Shown here in pieces: positions 1-7,771 of a stretch of DNA of 64,000 bases (the stretch's first letter is position 1; each line of letters opens with the position of its first letter). Location of the stretch: assembly GCA_963777775.1 (NCBI GenBank), contig CAVZRL010000005.1:434001-498000 (forward strand). The letters run 5' to 3'. The position numbers and the translations under genes are program-made. Source of the DNA: WHSW01 sp963777775 (lineage in GTDB: Bacteria; Actinomycetota; Thermoleophilia; Solirubrobacterales; 70-9). The notes under the pieces are model-generated. The model saw only the letters and a program-made list of their open reading frames with translations, was not told the origin of the DNA and ran no database searches.

Positions 1-341
1 ACCTGGATCAGCTGCGGATCGAGGTTCGGGTTGAGCTCGGTCAGCTCGTCGATCGGGATGCAGGTGCGGTCGGCGACGATGCTCAGGTCCTCGCCCGGCT
101 CGATCACGAAGTAGCCGTTCTCGACCGCGCTCTCGGCCTCCGGTTGGCAGCCCTCGGTCGACGCCGTCCGGTCGCGCTCGCCCCGGTCCCTGCCCTTCCC
201 GTCGTCGCCGTCCAGCGTTCCCGTGATCAGCAGGATGATGGCTCCAGCGACGATCAGGAGCGCCAGTGGCGCGAGGATGCGTGCCGTCCAGTTCGACGGC
301 CTGCCGTCCTGCGAGCCACGCTCGCTCCCCGGATCCGACAT
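1..341 (-). CDS. LysM-domain membrane-anchored protein (3' end beyond window)
   Basis: Reading leftward from an ATG at 341, 113 codons are visible before the window edge. Residues about 20-41 form one hydrophobic segment (ILAPLALLIVAGAIILLITG) after a short polar N-terminus, so the protein is probably membrane anchored with its C-terminus outside. A charged linker (DGDDGKGRDRGERDR) leads into a LysM-like start: NGYFVIEPGEDLSIVAD, then a Cys and IDELTELNPNLDPQ. LysM modules bind N-acetylglucosamine glycans such as peptidoglycan. The gene lies downstream of pyrF on the same strand. The C-terminus and any catalytic domain are not visible. Confidence 0.8.
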   Translation of the reverse strand, partial: MSDPGSERGSQDGRPSNWTARILAPLALLIVAGAIILLITGTLDGDDGKGRDRGERDRTASTEGCQPEAESAVENGYFVIEPGEDLSIVADRTCIPIDELTELNPNLDPQLIQ

Positions 342-392
342 GGAGCGGGAGATCGTAGGGCCAATTTCCGCTGCCGGCTGCCGGCACGGCGG

Positions 393-1286
393 TCAGCGGG
401 CGGCGCTTTGCGCGACGGCCCAGACCTCGTCGCGCAAGCCCCTCGCGGCGGACCCCGGGTCGTCGGCATTGGCGATCAGGCGCGAGGCGGTGACGATCGC
501 AGCCGCCTGGCCGGGCGCGAAGGCGGGCCCGAGCCGACCGGCGCTGCCACCCTGGGCGCCGACCCCCGGGAGCAGGATTATCGAGGCCGGCATCAGCTCG
601 CGCAGCCGGGCGAGATGGCGCGGTTCGGTCGCTCCGACGACCGCACCCATCCCGCTCAGGCCGCAGGCCCCTGCGAGCCGCTCGGCGCGGTCGGCGACGA
701 GGCCGGCGAGCAGCTCGTGAAAGGGCGATCCGCGGACCGGCAGGTCGAGCAGGTCGCTCGCGCCGGGGTTCGAGGTGCGCACGAGGGCGAAGACCCCGGC
801 TCCGGACCTTGCTGCCGCGACTACGAGCGGCTCGAGCGCGTCGGCTCCGAGCAGCGGGTTGACGGTGGCGGCGTCGGCGCCGAGCCCGGCGACCGGGCCG
901 AAGGGGGTCTCGATTCCGGTGAACAGGCTCTGCGCATACGCGCTGGCGGTGATCGGGACATCCCCGCGCTTGCCGTCGGCGATCACGAGCAGGCCGGCGT
1001 CACGGGCGGCGGCCGCGACCTCGTCGAGCGCCCGCCAGCCCGGGGCGCCGAGGCGCTCGAAGCAAGCGAGTTGGAGCTTCGCCGCCACGCAGGCGGGGCC
1101 GGCGCGCTCGATCAGCTCTCGAGCGCCGGCAACCACCGCCGCCGACGCGGCCTCGGCGGGCGAGTCGCCCTCGCCCGCCCCTCGGTCGCCGTGCAGCGCC
1201 GCGGGGTCGGGGTCGATCCCCAGGCAGACCTGGCTGCGCCGCTCCTCGACGAGGGCGGCGAGCCGGTCGGCGAACGGGGCGCTCAG
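393..1286 (-). CDS. pyrF: Orotidine 5'-phosphate decarboxylase, type 2 (PyrF)
   Basis: Decarboxylates OMP to UMP, the last step of de novo pyrimidine synthesis, in the cytosol. The signature ADGKRGDVP with the catalytic Lys/Asp pair is present, as are the N-terminal substrate motif VCLGIDPDP and the C-terminal phosphate loop PGVGAQGG. At about 297 residues it fits the longer mycobacterial-type family. The start is odd. The conserved N-terminus lies in an open frame that begins right after the HU stop (1293-1295), but the first ATG/GTG/TTG is a GTG at 1136, which would delete VCLGIDPDP. The best start is a CTG at 1284-1286, giving (M)SAPFADRL, with a purine-rich GGCGGG just upstream and tight coupling to HU. 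Confidence 0.9.
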   Translation of the reverse strand: MSAPFADRLAALVEERRSQVCLGIDPDPAALHGDRGAGEGDSPAEAASAAVVAGARELIERAGPACVAAKLQLACFERLGAPGWRALDEVAAAARDAGLLVIADGKRGDVPITASAYAQSLFTGIETPFGPVAGLGADAATVNPLLGADALEPLVVAAARSGAGVFALVRTSNPGASDLLDLPVRGSPFHELLAGLVADRAERLAGACGLSGMGAVVGATEPRHLARLRELMPASIILLPGVGAQGGSAGRLGPAFAPGQAAAIVTASRLIANADDPGSAARGLRDEVWAVAQSAAR

Positions 1287-1292
1287 ACCCGC

Positions 1293-1565
1293 CTAGCCCT
1301 TGACCCTCGACTTCAACCCGGCGCCCGCCGAGAACTTCGGCACTCGGCCGCCGGCGATCGTGATCCGCTCGCCGGTCCGCGGGTTGACGCCCTGGCGCGG
1401 GCCGCGCTCGGCGACGCTGAACTTGCCGAAGCCGGTGAAGCTGATCTCTCCGCCGCCTGCCAGTGTGTTGGTGATCCCGTCGAGGACCGCCTCGACGGCG
1501 TCCGCGGCGGCCTTCTTGCTGCCGAACTCGCCGGCGATGCTGTCTACGAACTCAGCCTTGGTCAA
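1293..1565 (-). CDS. hup: DNA-binding protein HU
   Basis: Small histone-like protein (90 residues) that bends and compacts DNA as a dimer. It has the N-terminal helices (TKAEFVDSIA, KKAAADAVEAVLDGI) and the beta-arm signature GFGKFSVAERGPRQGVNPRTG, ending in the typical KSRVKG. The start is a TTG at 1565. It is preceded by AAGGAG with six bases of spacing, and in-frame sequence further upstream does not look like protein. A -10-like TTATCT/TATCTT lies near 1599-1605, giving a short leader with a Shine-Dalgarno site. The stop codon abuts the pyrF frame, so the two genes are probably co-transcribed. Confidence 0.95.
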   Translation of the reverse strand: MTKAEFVDSIAGEFGSKKAAADAVEAVLDGITNTLAGGGEISFTGFGKFSVAERGPRQGVNPRTGERITIAGGRVPKFSAGAGLKSRVKG

Positions 1566-1670
1566 TGTCCGCTCCTTCTCGTCTCGGTTGGTCGGCGCAA
1601 GATAACAGCGGCCCTCGACGGCTTTGCAGAGCGGACTCCTCGGGGCGCCGGGCGGACCTAAGCTCTCGGG

Positions 1671-2567
1671 GTGGACCCGCCGCCCTCGCTCGACGTCGTC
1701 ATCGTCGCCTACCGATCCCGCGACCTGCTCCGGACCTGCCTGCGCTCGGTCTTCGACCACCCCCCGGCCCGCTCGCTGGTGACCTTCGTCGTCGACAACG
1801 CCTCGGGCGACGGCACCCCCGCGATGGTTCGCGGCGAGTTCCCTTCGGTCGAGCTCCTGGTCAACTCCCGTAACCGCGGCTTCAGCGCCGCCAACAACGT
1901 CGCGATCAAGGCCGGGGACGGCGATTACGTGCTGGCGCTCAACCCCGACACGGAGCTGACCGCCGGGGCGCTCGAGCGTCTATGTGCGCTGATGGACGCC
2001 AAGCCGGAGGTCGGGATCTGCGGCCCGGCCCTGGTCCAGGCCGACGGACAGCCCGACCACGCCGCGCGGCGATCCTTCCCGACCCCGACCAGCGCCCTGG
2101 GCCATTTCTCGGGAATCGGCCGGCGCCGCCAGAGCGGCGCCCTGGCCGCCTACCGCGCGCCCGAGGTCGAGTCCGGGCCGGTCGATGCGGTCAACGGCGC
2201 GTTCATGCTGATCCGGCGTGCGGCGCTCGCGCAGGTCGGGCCCTTCGACGAGGGCTACTGGATGTACATGGAGGACCTCGACCTCTGCTATCGCTTCGCC
2301 GAGGCGGGCTGGACGACCTGGTACGAGCCGTCGGTCACCGTCGGCCACCTGAAGGCGGGGAGCAGCGGCAAGCACCGGTCGCTGCGGCTCAACTACGCGT
2401 TTCACCGCGGCATGGCGCGCTTCTACCGCGCCCACTACGCCGCCCGCAACAACCCGCTGCTCAACCTCGCGGTCTACGCCGGGATCGCGCTCAAGCTCGC
2501 GGTCTCGGCGCTGCGCAGCGCCGGCGCCCGGACCCTGGCGCGGGTCACATCCGTTCCGGGGAGCTGA
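1671..2567 (+). CDS. GT2-family glycosyltransferase, rhamnosyltransferase (WbbL)-like
   Basis: Cytosolic GT-A fold glycosyltransferase of 298 residues. The N-terminus (DVVIVAYRSRD) and VVDNASGDGT form the nucleotide-sugar fold. LALNPDTEL carries the metal/nucleotide-binding acidic site, and the later acidic GYWMYMEDLDLCYR motif holds the catalytic base region, as in WbbL and other rhamnosyltransferases of cell-wall or O-antigen assembly. The C-terminus is basic and amphipathic and could touch the membrane. The GTG start lies 6 bases after a TAAGCT hexamer (1659-1664), so the mRNA is probably leaderless. It is divergent from HU, and its 3' end overlaps argS by 23 bases tail to tail. The acceptor is unknown. 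Confidence 0.88.
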   Translation: MDPPPSLDVVIVAYRSRDLLRTCLRSVFDHPPARSLVTFVVDNASGDGTPAMVRGEFPSVELLVNSRNRGFSAANNVAIKAGDGDYVLALNPDTELTAGALERLCALMDAKPEVGICGPALVQADGQPDHAARRSFPTPTSALGHFSGIGRRRQSGALAAYRAPEVESGPVDAVNGAFMLIRRAALAQVGPFDEGYWMYMEDLDLCYRFAEAGWTTWYEPSVTVGHLKAGSSGKHRSLRLNYAFHRGMARFYRAHYAARNNPLLNLAVYAGIALKLAVSALRSAGARTLARVTSVPGS

Positions 2568-4188
2568 CCCCGAGCAGGCCGAGCGTCGTCGCCAGCGTAC
2601 GCTTCGTCGCCACACAGAGACCGAGGCGCGCGGTTTCGAGGTCAGCCTCGGCGCCGACGACCCGGCAGTCGCGGTAGAAGGCGTGGAAGTCGGCCGCGGT
2701 CGCCATTGCGTAGGCGCACAGACGGTGCGGCGCCCGCCGCTCGGCTGCGATCGCGGCCTCGGCCGGGAGCTCGAGCAGCCGGCGCACCAGGGCGCGCTCG
2801 GCCGGCTCGGCCGGAGCGTCGCGCGGCCCCTCGGAGCCGACCTCCCCCTCGATCGCGTCGAGCTCGGCGACGGCTCCCGCTTCGAGCGCCTTGCGCAGGA
2901 TGCTCGCGATCCGCGCGTGCGCGTACTGGACGTAGTAGACCGGGTTGTCCTGGGAGGCCGTGCGGGCGAGGTCGAGGTCGAGGTCGACCGCGGTGTCGTG
3001 GCTGCGCTGGGCCAGGAACCAGCGCGCCGCGTCGGCGCCGATGTCGCCGATCAGCTCGTCGAGGGTCACGAACTCGCCCTTGCGCTTCGACATCTGCGCC
3101 CGCTCGCCGCCGTCGACGACACCGACGAGCTGCATGATCGGGGCCTCGTAGCGGCCCGGCTCGGCGCCGAGCGCCGCGATCGCGGCGCGCATCCGGGGCA
3201 CGTAGCCATGATGGTCGGCGCCCAGCGGGGTCAGCATCAGGTCGGCGCGCCGCAGCTTGTCGCGGTGGTAGGCGATGTCGGCGGCGAAGTAGGTCGGCTC
3301 GCCGTCGGATCGGATCAGCACCCGGTCCTTGTCGTCGCCGAACGCGGTCGTCCGCAGCCAAACCGCGCCCTCGCTGTCGTAGACGTGGCCGCGCTCGCGC
3401 AACTCGGCGAGCGCCTCCTCGAACGACCCGGATTCGTACAGGCTACGCTCGGAGAACCAGGCGTCATAGCGGACCCCGAACCGCTCCAGAGTGGCCTCGA
3501 TCCGGTCCTTCATCGCCTCGATCGCCCGCGTGCCGAGCGCGTCGAGGTCGTCCGGGTCGGCCCCCTCGGCGGCCAGCTGCTCGGCGAGCTCGGCGACGTA
3601 AGGGCCCGCGTAGCCCTCGGCCGGGAGCTCCGATCCGCGGATCCTGGCTGCGATCGATTGCGCGAACAGGCGCACCTGGCTGCCGGCGTCGTTGACGTAG
3701 TACTCGCGCGTCACCGGGTCGCCGGAGTACGCGAACAGGCGGGCCAGCGAGTCGCCGTAGGCGGCCCCCCTGCCACTCGCCACCGTCACCGGGCCGGTCG
3801 GGTTGGCGCTTACGAACTCGACCAGCACCCGCTGGCCGGTGCCGGGCGGGCGGGCGGGAGCGCCGAGCAGGTCGACCGTTGCGTCCCGGTGCCAGTGATC
3901 GGAGAGGAACAGGTTGAGGAACCCCGGGCCGGCGACCTCGATCCGCTCGGCGCTCGGGCCAAGGCGCTCCGCGAGCGGCTCGCGCAGCCGCTCGGCGATC
4001 TCGCGGGGTGCGGCACCAACCGAGGGGGCGAGCAGCATCGCCGCGTTGGTCGAGTAGTCGCCCAGCTCCGGCTTCGGGGGACGCTCCAGGGTCGCGCGCT
4101 CGACGGCGCCGCCGTCCAGGCCCGCCGCGACGGCCTCGACCACCGCGCGCAGGGCGGCCAGCGGGTCGGGTCGGGGCTCGGCGTTCAC
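2545..4188 (-). CDS. argS: Arginyl-tRNA synthetase
   Basis: Charges tRNA-Arg with arginine (547 residues, class I synthetase). It has an N-terminal additional domain (about 1-115), the catalytic Rossmann fold, a KMSKS-equivalent MSKRKGE, and a C-terminal helical DALR anticodon-binding domain (about 430-547). The segment that usually reads GPLHVGHxRGA reads GPVTVASGRGA here, so both histidines of the HIGH signature are absent while the flanking residues (SANPTGP, GAAYGD) are kept. The GTG start at 4188 lies 6 bases downstream of a TAGTAT hexamer (4195-4200 read on the minus strand), consistent with a leaderless mRNA. It is divergent from the epimerase gene. Confidence 0.94.
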   Translation of the reverse strand: MNAEPRPDPLAALRAVVEAVAAGLDGGAVERATLERPPKPELGDYSTNAAMLLAPSVGAAPREIAERLREPLAERLGPSAERIEVAGPGFLNLFLSDHWHRDATVDLLGAPARPPGTGQRVLVEFVSANPTGPVTVASGRGAAYGDSLARLFAYSGDPVTREYYVNDAGSQVRLFAQSIAARIRGSELPAEGYAGPYVAELAEQLAAEGADPDDLDALGTRAIEAMKDRIEATLERFGVRYDAWFSERSLYESGSFEEALAELRERGHVYDSEGAVWLRTTAFGDDKDRVLIRSDGEPTYFAADIAYHRDKLRRADLMLTPLGADHHGYVPRMRAAIAALGAEPGRYEAPIMQLVGVVDGGERAQMSKRKGEFVTLDELIGDIGADAARWFLAQRSHDTAVDLDLDLARTASQDNPVYYVQYAHARIASILRKALEAGAVAELDAIEGEVGSEGPRDAPAEPAERALVRRLLELPAEAAIAAERRAPHRLCAYAMATAADFHAFYRDCRVVGAEADLETARLGLCVATKRTLATTLGLLGVSSPERM

Positions 4189-4238
4189 CCCTCGATACTA
4201 CGTAGCCGGGTGACGGCTCATCTAAGCTGCCGCCCGGG

Positions 4239-5168
4239 ATGAGGGCGCTTGTCACCGGCGGAGCCGGGTTCATCGGATCGCATGTCGTCGAGGCGCTGCA
4301 GTCGCGCGGCGACGAGGTGGTGATCATCGACGACCTCTCCTCGGGCAGGCGCGAGAACCTCGAGCCCGCCTGCGAGCGCGGCGCGGTCCTGATCGAGGGC
4401 AGCATCAGCGATCCCGACGCGGTCGCCGAGGCCTTCGGCACCAGCCGTCCGGAGCTGGTCTGCCACCTGGCAGCGCAGATCGACGTCCGGCGCTCCGTCT
4501 CGGACCCGCTTTATGACCTCGGGCTCAACGTCGGCGGCACGATCGCGCTCCTCGAGCGGGCCCGCGAGGAGAGCGTCCAGCGCTTCGTCTTCGCCTCGAC
4601 CGGGGGCGCGATCTACGGCGAGGGCGCGGGACGCGAACTGCCGCTCTCCGAGGCCGCGGAGTGCCGGCCCGACGCCCACTACGGACAGTCCAAGCACAGC
4701 GCCGAGGGCTACCTCGGCCTCTACCGGCGCCTCTACGGGCTCGGCGCCGTGGCGCTGCGGCTCGGCAACGTATACGGGCCGCGCCAGGATCCCTACGGAG
4801 AGGCTGGAGTCGTGGCGATCTTCTGCCGTGCGCTCGCCGATGGCGCTCGGCCGCGCGTCTACGGCGACGGCGAGCAGACCCGGGACTACGTCTTCGTCGC
4901 CGATGTCGCGGCGGCGTTCGTCGCCGCCAGCGAGCTCGGCGGCGACGGTCCTTACAACATCGGCACCGGCAACGAGACGAGCGTGCTCCAGCTCGGCCGC
5001 CGAATCGCGTCAGTGTCGGGCGGCGAGTTCGATCCCGAGATGGCCCCCGCCCGGCTCGGCGAGGTGCAGCGGATCTCGATCGACCCCGGCCGCGCCGCGG
5101 ACGAGCTCTCGTGGCGCCCCGTGCACGAGCTCGACCAGGGCCTGCGGCTCACCGCCGAGTCGATCTAG
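4239..5168 (+). CDS. NAD-dependent sugar-nucleotide epimerase (GalE-like, extended SDR)
   Basis: Extended short-chain dehydrogenase of 309 residues acting on UDP-sugars. It has the N-terminal NAD-binding GGAGFIG, the DDLSSG segment that reads the ribose, and CHLAAQIDVRRSVSDP typical of GalE-like enzymes. The catalytic YGQSK motif sits near residue 149, with the Ser/Thr in FASTGGAIYGE. The closest known functions are UDP-glucose 4-epimerase and related decarboxylases/epimerases; the exact substrate cannot be read. The ATG lies 10 bases after TAAGCT (4223-4228). The 3' end overlaps the convergent M48 gene by 20 bases. With the glycosyltransferase nearby it suits envelope sugar supply. Confidence 0.88.
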   Translation: MRALVTGGAGFIGSHVVEALQSRGDEVVIIDDLSSGRRENLEPACERGAVLIEGSISDPDAVAEAFGTSRPELVCHLAAQIDVRRSVSDPLYDLGLNVGGTIALLERAREESVQRFVFASTGGAIYGEGAGRELPLSEAAECRPDAHYGQSKHSAEGYLGLYRRLYGLGAVALRLGNVYGPRQDPYGEAGVVAIFCRALADGARPRVYGDGEQTRDYVFVADVAAAFVAASELGGDGPYNIGTGNETSVLQLGRRIASVSGGEFDPEMAPARLGEVQRISIDPGRAADELSWRPVHELDQGLRLTAESI

Positions 5169-6408
5169 CGCGCCGCTCGGCGAGCGCGGCGCCGATCCGC
5201 TCCACCGTCGACGGGTGGGTGGCGAACAGGCTCGCGTAGAGCCCGGGCGGATCGGGGTCGGTGAGGTTGGTGCGGGCGAGCCGCAGTTGCAGGTCGACGA
5301 GCGAGCCGGGATCGCCGGTCAGCTCGAGCGCGAACGCGTCCGCGCGGGCCTCGACCTGGCGCGAGAGCTGGTTGCCCGGCACGCCGAGGACCAGCGCCGC
5401 GACCGCCAGCGCGAGCAGGTAGGCGGGCACCGCGGCGGGGCTCGCGGGGTCGGCGCCCGAGCGGCGCGCCAGCGCCGTCCCGAGCTCGCGCGTGAACAGC
5501 ATCCCGAGCGGGGCGACCAGGGCGATGTAGAGCAGCCCTCGTGCGAGGTCGTGCCCGGCGACGTGTCCGAGCTCGTGGGCGACAACCGAATCCAGCTCCG
5601 CCGGCCGGGCGCCTTCGAGCAGGTTGTCGTAGAGGACGACGCGCTTGGACGAGCCGATCCCGCCGACATATGCGTTCAGCGAGGTCACCCGCCGGCTCGC
5701 GTCGACGCTGTACACGTCGCCGATCTCGACCCCGGCCCGCTCGCCGAGCGCCGTGATCCGGGCCCGGGCCCGGCTTCGCTCGGGGAGTGGCTCGAACTCG
5801 TTGAAGACCGGCGCCAACACGACCGGGGCGACCCAGACGAAGACAACCGTGAGCACGCTGAGCAGCGCCGCGCCGGGCAGCCACCATCGTCGGGGGAATC
5901 GCCTGATCAAGGCGAGCAGCAGCGCCGCGCCCAACGCCGCCAGGGCCGCGGTGATCGCGGTCGATCGCCCGAGATCCCATGCCCATGAGCCGAGCGACTG
6001 CGACGAGAGGCCAACGTCGACCGCGCGCTCGTGGGCGATCAGCGCCGTGGGCACGGTCGCGAGCGCGACCAGGGCCGCGACGGCGGCGCCGGCGAGCGCC
6101 GCGCCGGCGAGGGGACGGGCGGCGAGTCGGTCGAGGCCTCGCCGCAGCCAGGCCGGTCGTCCGAGCGCGGCGGCGAGCAGGACCGCGGCCTCGATCGCCA
6201 AACCGGCGATCGTCAGCCAACGCTGCCCGGCGCGGAAATCGCCGGCGCGCTGAAGCTGCGCCTCGGTGAAGTACTCGGTCGCCGCGACGGGCAGCGGATC
6301 GGGCACCCACCCGTCGGGCGTCAGCGCCCAGACCGCCAGCTCGGCGACGACGAGCATCGCGATCGCGGCCCCGCCGACCCGAGCAGAGGTCGAGCCCGCC
6401 AGCCTCAT
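5149..6408 (-). CDS. M48-family integral membrane zinc metalloprotease (Ste24/CAAX protease-like)
   Basis: Membrane protease of 419 residues. Hydrophobic segments lie at about 10-30, 65-85, 100-125, 145-165 and 175-200, before the M48 catalytic domain. The zinc site VVAHELGHVAGHD carries the HExxH pair, and a downstream EARADAFALELTGD segment supplies the third ligand. The N-terminal multi-pass region resembles the Ste24/CPBP-associated membrane domain, suggesting a CAAX-protease-1 type enzyme, although bacteria have few prenylated substrates. The ATG at 6408 lies 8 bases after a minus-strand TATCGT (6417-6422) that overlaps the promoter of the divergent phosphoesterase gene. Confidence 0.88.
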   Translation of the reverse strand: MRLAGSTSARVGGAAIAMLVVAELAVWALTPDGWVPDPLPVAATEYFTEAQLQRAGDFRAGQRWLTIAGLAIEAAVLLAAALGRPAWLRRGLDRLAARPLAGAALAGAAVAALVALATVPTALIAHERAVDVGLSSQSLGSWAWDLGRSTAITAALAALGAALLLALIRRFPRRWWLPGAALLSVLTVVFVWVAPVVLAPVFNEFEPLPERSRARARITALGERAGVEIGDVYSVDASRRVTSLNAYVGGIGSSKRVVLYDNLLEGARPAELDSVVAHELGHVAGHDLARGLLYIALVAPLGMLFTRELGTALARRSGADPASPAAVPAYLLALAVAALVLGVPGNQLSRQVEARADAFALELTGDPGSLVDLQLRLARTNLTDPDPPGLYASLFATHPSTVERIGAALAERRARSTRR

Positions 6409-6415
6409 CGGTGCC

Positions 6416-6422
6416 TACGATA
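6416..6422. promoter_or_regulatory. Overlapping divergent -10 elements (M48 protease / phosphoesterase)
   Basis: The seven bases TACGATA contain TACGAT on the plus strand (6416-6421) and TATCGT on the minus strand (6417-6422). The plus element is 10 bases before TTG 6432, and the minus element is 8 bases before ATG 6408. This fits a single bidirectional promoter core serving two leaderless or near-leaderless genes. Confidence 0.5.
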
Positions 6423-6431
6423 GTCCGCCAC

Positions 6432-7181
6432 TTGCGCCTCGCGATCCTGAGCGACATCCATTCAAACCTGCCGGCGCTCGAAGCCGTGCTCGAGCGGGTG
6501 CAGGGCGCCGACGTCGACGAGACCTGGTGCCTCGGCGACGTGGTCGGCTACGGGGCCCAGCCGAACGAGTGCGCGGCACTGGTCCGTGAGCGGTGCTCGC
6601 TGTCGCTGGTCGGAAACCACGATCTCGCGGCGCTCGACCGGCTCGACATCTCGACCTTCTCCCCGGCCGCCGCCGCCGCCGTGCGTTGGACACGGGAGGC
6701 GATGAGCCCGCAGACCACCGAGTTCCTGAGCGGGCTCGAGCCCGCCGCCGAGAGCGCGGACCTGGCGCTTTACCACGCCTCACCGCGGGACCCGGTCTGG
6801 GAGTACGTGCTCTGGCCCGACCAGGCGGCCGAGTGCATTCGCGTGCAGTCGAGCCGCGTGAGCCTGGTCGGCCACTCCCACGTGGCGCTGTTTTTCGCCC
6901 TCGCCGGAGCCGGCGACGGCGGACGCGCCGGGGAGGCGCGTGGCGCCCAGGCCGGAGCCGGCACCAGCCTCGAGGTCGGCCGCGGCCGGTGGCTGATCAA
7001 CCCCGGCAGCGTCGGCCAGCCGCGCGACGGCGATCCGCGGGCGGCGTGGCTGGAGCTCGACACCGACGCCTGGAAGGCCGGCTTCCACCGGGTCGCGTAC
7101 GACATCGACCGGGCGGCCGACGCGATCGTTGCCTCCGAGCTGCCCGAGCACCTTGCCCGCCGCCTGTACGTGGGGCAGTGA
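6432..7181 (+). CDS. Calcineurin-like metallophosphoesterase (YfcE/MJ0936-like)
   Basis: Cytosolic two-metal phosphodiesterase, about 249 residues. The dimetal motifs are in order: SDIHSN near the start, GDVVGYG, GNHD, and GHSHV later, with INPGSVGQPRDGDPR at the C-terminus as in the YfcE/MJ0936 group. The chosen start is TTG 6432, giving (M)RLAILSDIHSNLPALEAVL, which matches the usual N-terminus of the family. A GTG at 6411 in the same frame would add seven residues but would sit on top of the -10 element. A Gly/Ala-rich insertion (about residues 160-178) precedes the last strand. The physiological substrate is not evident. Confidence 0.87.
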   Translation: MRLAILSDIHSNLPALEAVLERVQGADVDETWCLGDVVGYGAQPNECAALVRERCSLSLVGNHDLAALDRLDISTFSPAAAAAVRWTREAMSPQTTEFLSGLEPAAESADLALYHASPRDPVWEYVLWPDQAAECIRVQSSRVSLVGHSHVALFFALAGAGDGGRAGEARGAQAGAGTSLEVGRGRWLINPGSVGQPRDGDPRAAWLELDTDAWKAGFHRVAYDIDRAADAIVASELPEHLARRLYVGQ

Positions 7182-7207
7182 CCCGGCGCGCGGCTAGACT
7201 CGCCGAG

Positions 7208-7771
7208 GTGTCGGCCGCTGCGCGAATCTCCCTGCTCGCATGCGTGAGCGCGATCCTGCTCGCAGGCTGCGGATCAGACCTGGAGCCGACGATCCCGGAC
7301 CAAAACGCGGCCGAGCTGCAAACCTCGCTCGAGGGTATCCAGGCCAGCATCGCCGCCGGCCGCTGCGACATCGCGCTCAAGCAGGCGGACGACTTCAAGA
7401 GCGACGTCTTCCTGCTGCCGGCCTCCGTCGAGGACGCGGTCAAGCAGGGCCTGTTCGAGGTCGCGGACCAGCTCACCGCCCTGATCGAGGAGGAGCCGGG
7501 CTGCGCGCCGAGCACCACCGAGCCGAGCGGAGCGCTCGAAGAGCCCGAGCCGAACACCACCAGTACCTCGACGACTTCCCCGACGACCACGACCACCACC
7601 ACGACCACCGATACGACGTCGACCGACACCACACAGCCGGACAGCGACGACGAGGACGAGGCGCCGCCGGTCGAGCCGCCGGTCGAGCCGCCGCCGCAGA
7701 GCGACGACGACGGCTCGACCGAGAGCCCTGCGAGCGGCGGGATCGGCGGCGAGAAGGGCGCCGCGCGGTGA
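7208..7771 (+). CDS. Secreted lipoprotein with Thr-rich tail, coupled to a Ser/Thr kinase gene
   Basis: 187 residues. It begins with a lipoprotein signal peptide (ISLLACVSAILLAGCGSD) whose lipobox LAGC gives a lipidated Cys near residue 20. A short helical region of about 80 residues follows, with Cys at RCDIALKQ and GCAPSTTE. The rest is a disordered tail: a Thr/Ser-rich stretch including nine consecutive Thr, then acidic and Pro-rich PPVEPPVEPPPQ. The fold is not recognised. The GTG start is 7 bases after TAGACT (7195-7200). The stop overlaps the kinase start (GTGA), so the two proteins are translationally coupled. A sensory or accessory role at the membrane is inferred. Confidence 0.85.
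   Translation: MSAAARISLLACVSAILLAGCGSDLEPTIPDQNAAELQTSLEGIQASIAAGRCDIALKQADDFKSDVFLLPASVEDAVKQGLFEVADQLTALIEEEPGCAPSTTEPSGALEEPEPNTTSTSTTSPTTTTTTTTTDTTSTDTTQPDSDDEDEAPPVEPPVEPPPQSDDDGSTESPASGGIGGEKGAAR

Noticed and set aside
7555..7640. ACC/ACG repeat tract as a possible microsatellite or CRISPR-like repeat
   Set aside because: It simply encodes the Thr-rich tail of the lipoprotein. The repeats are imperfect at codon level and have no spacers.
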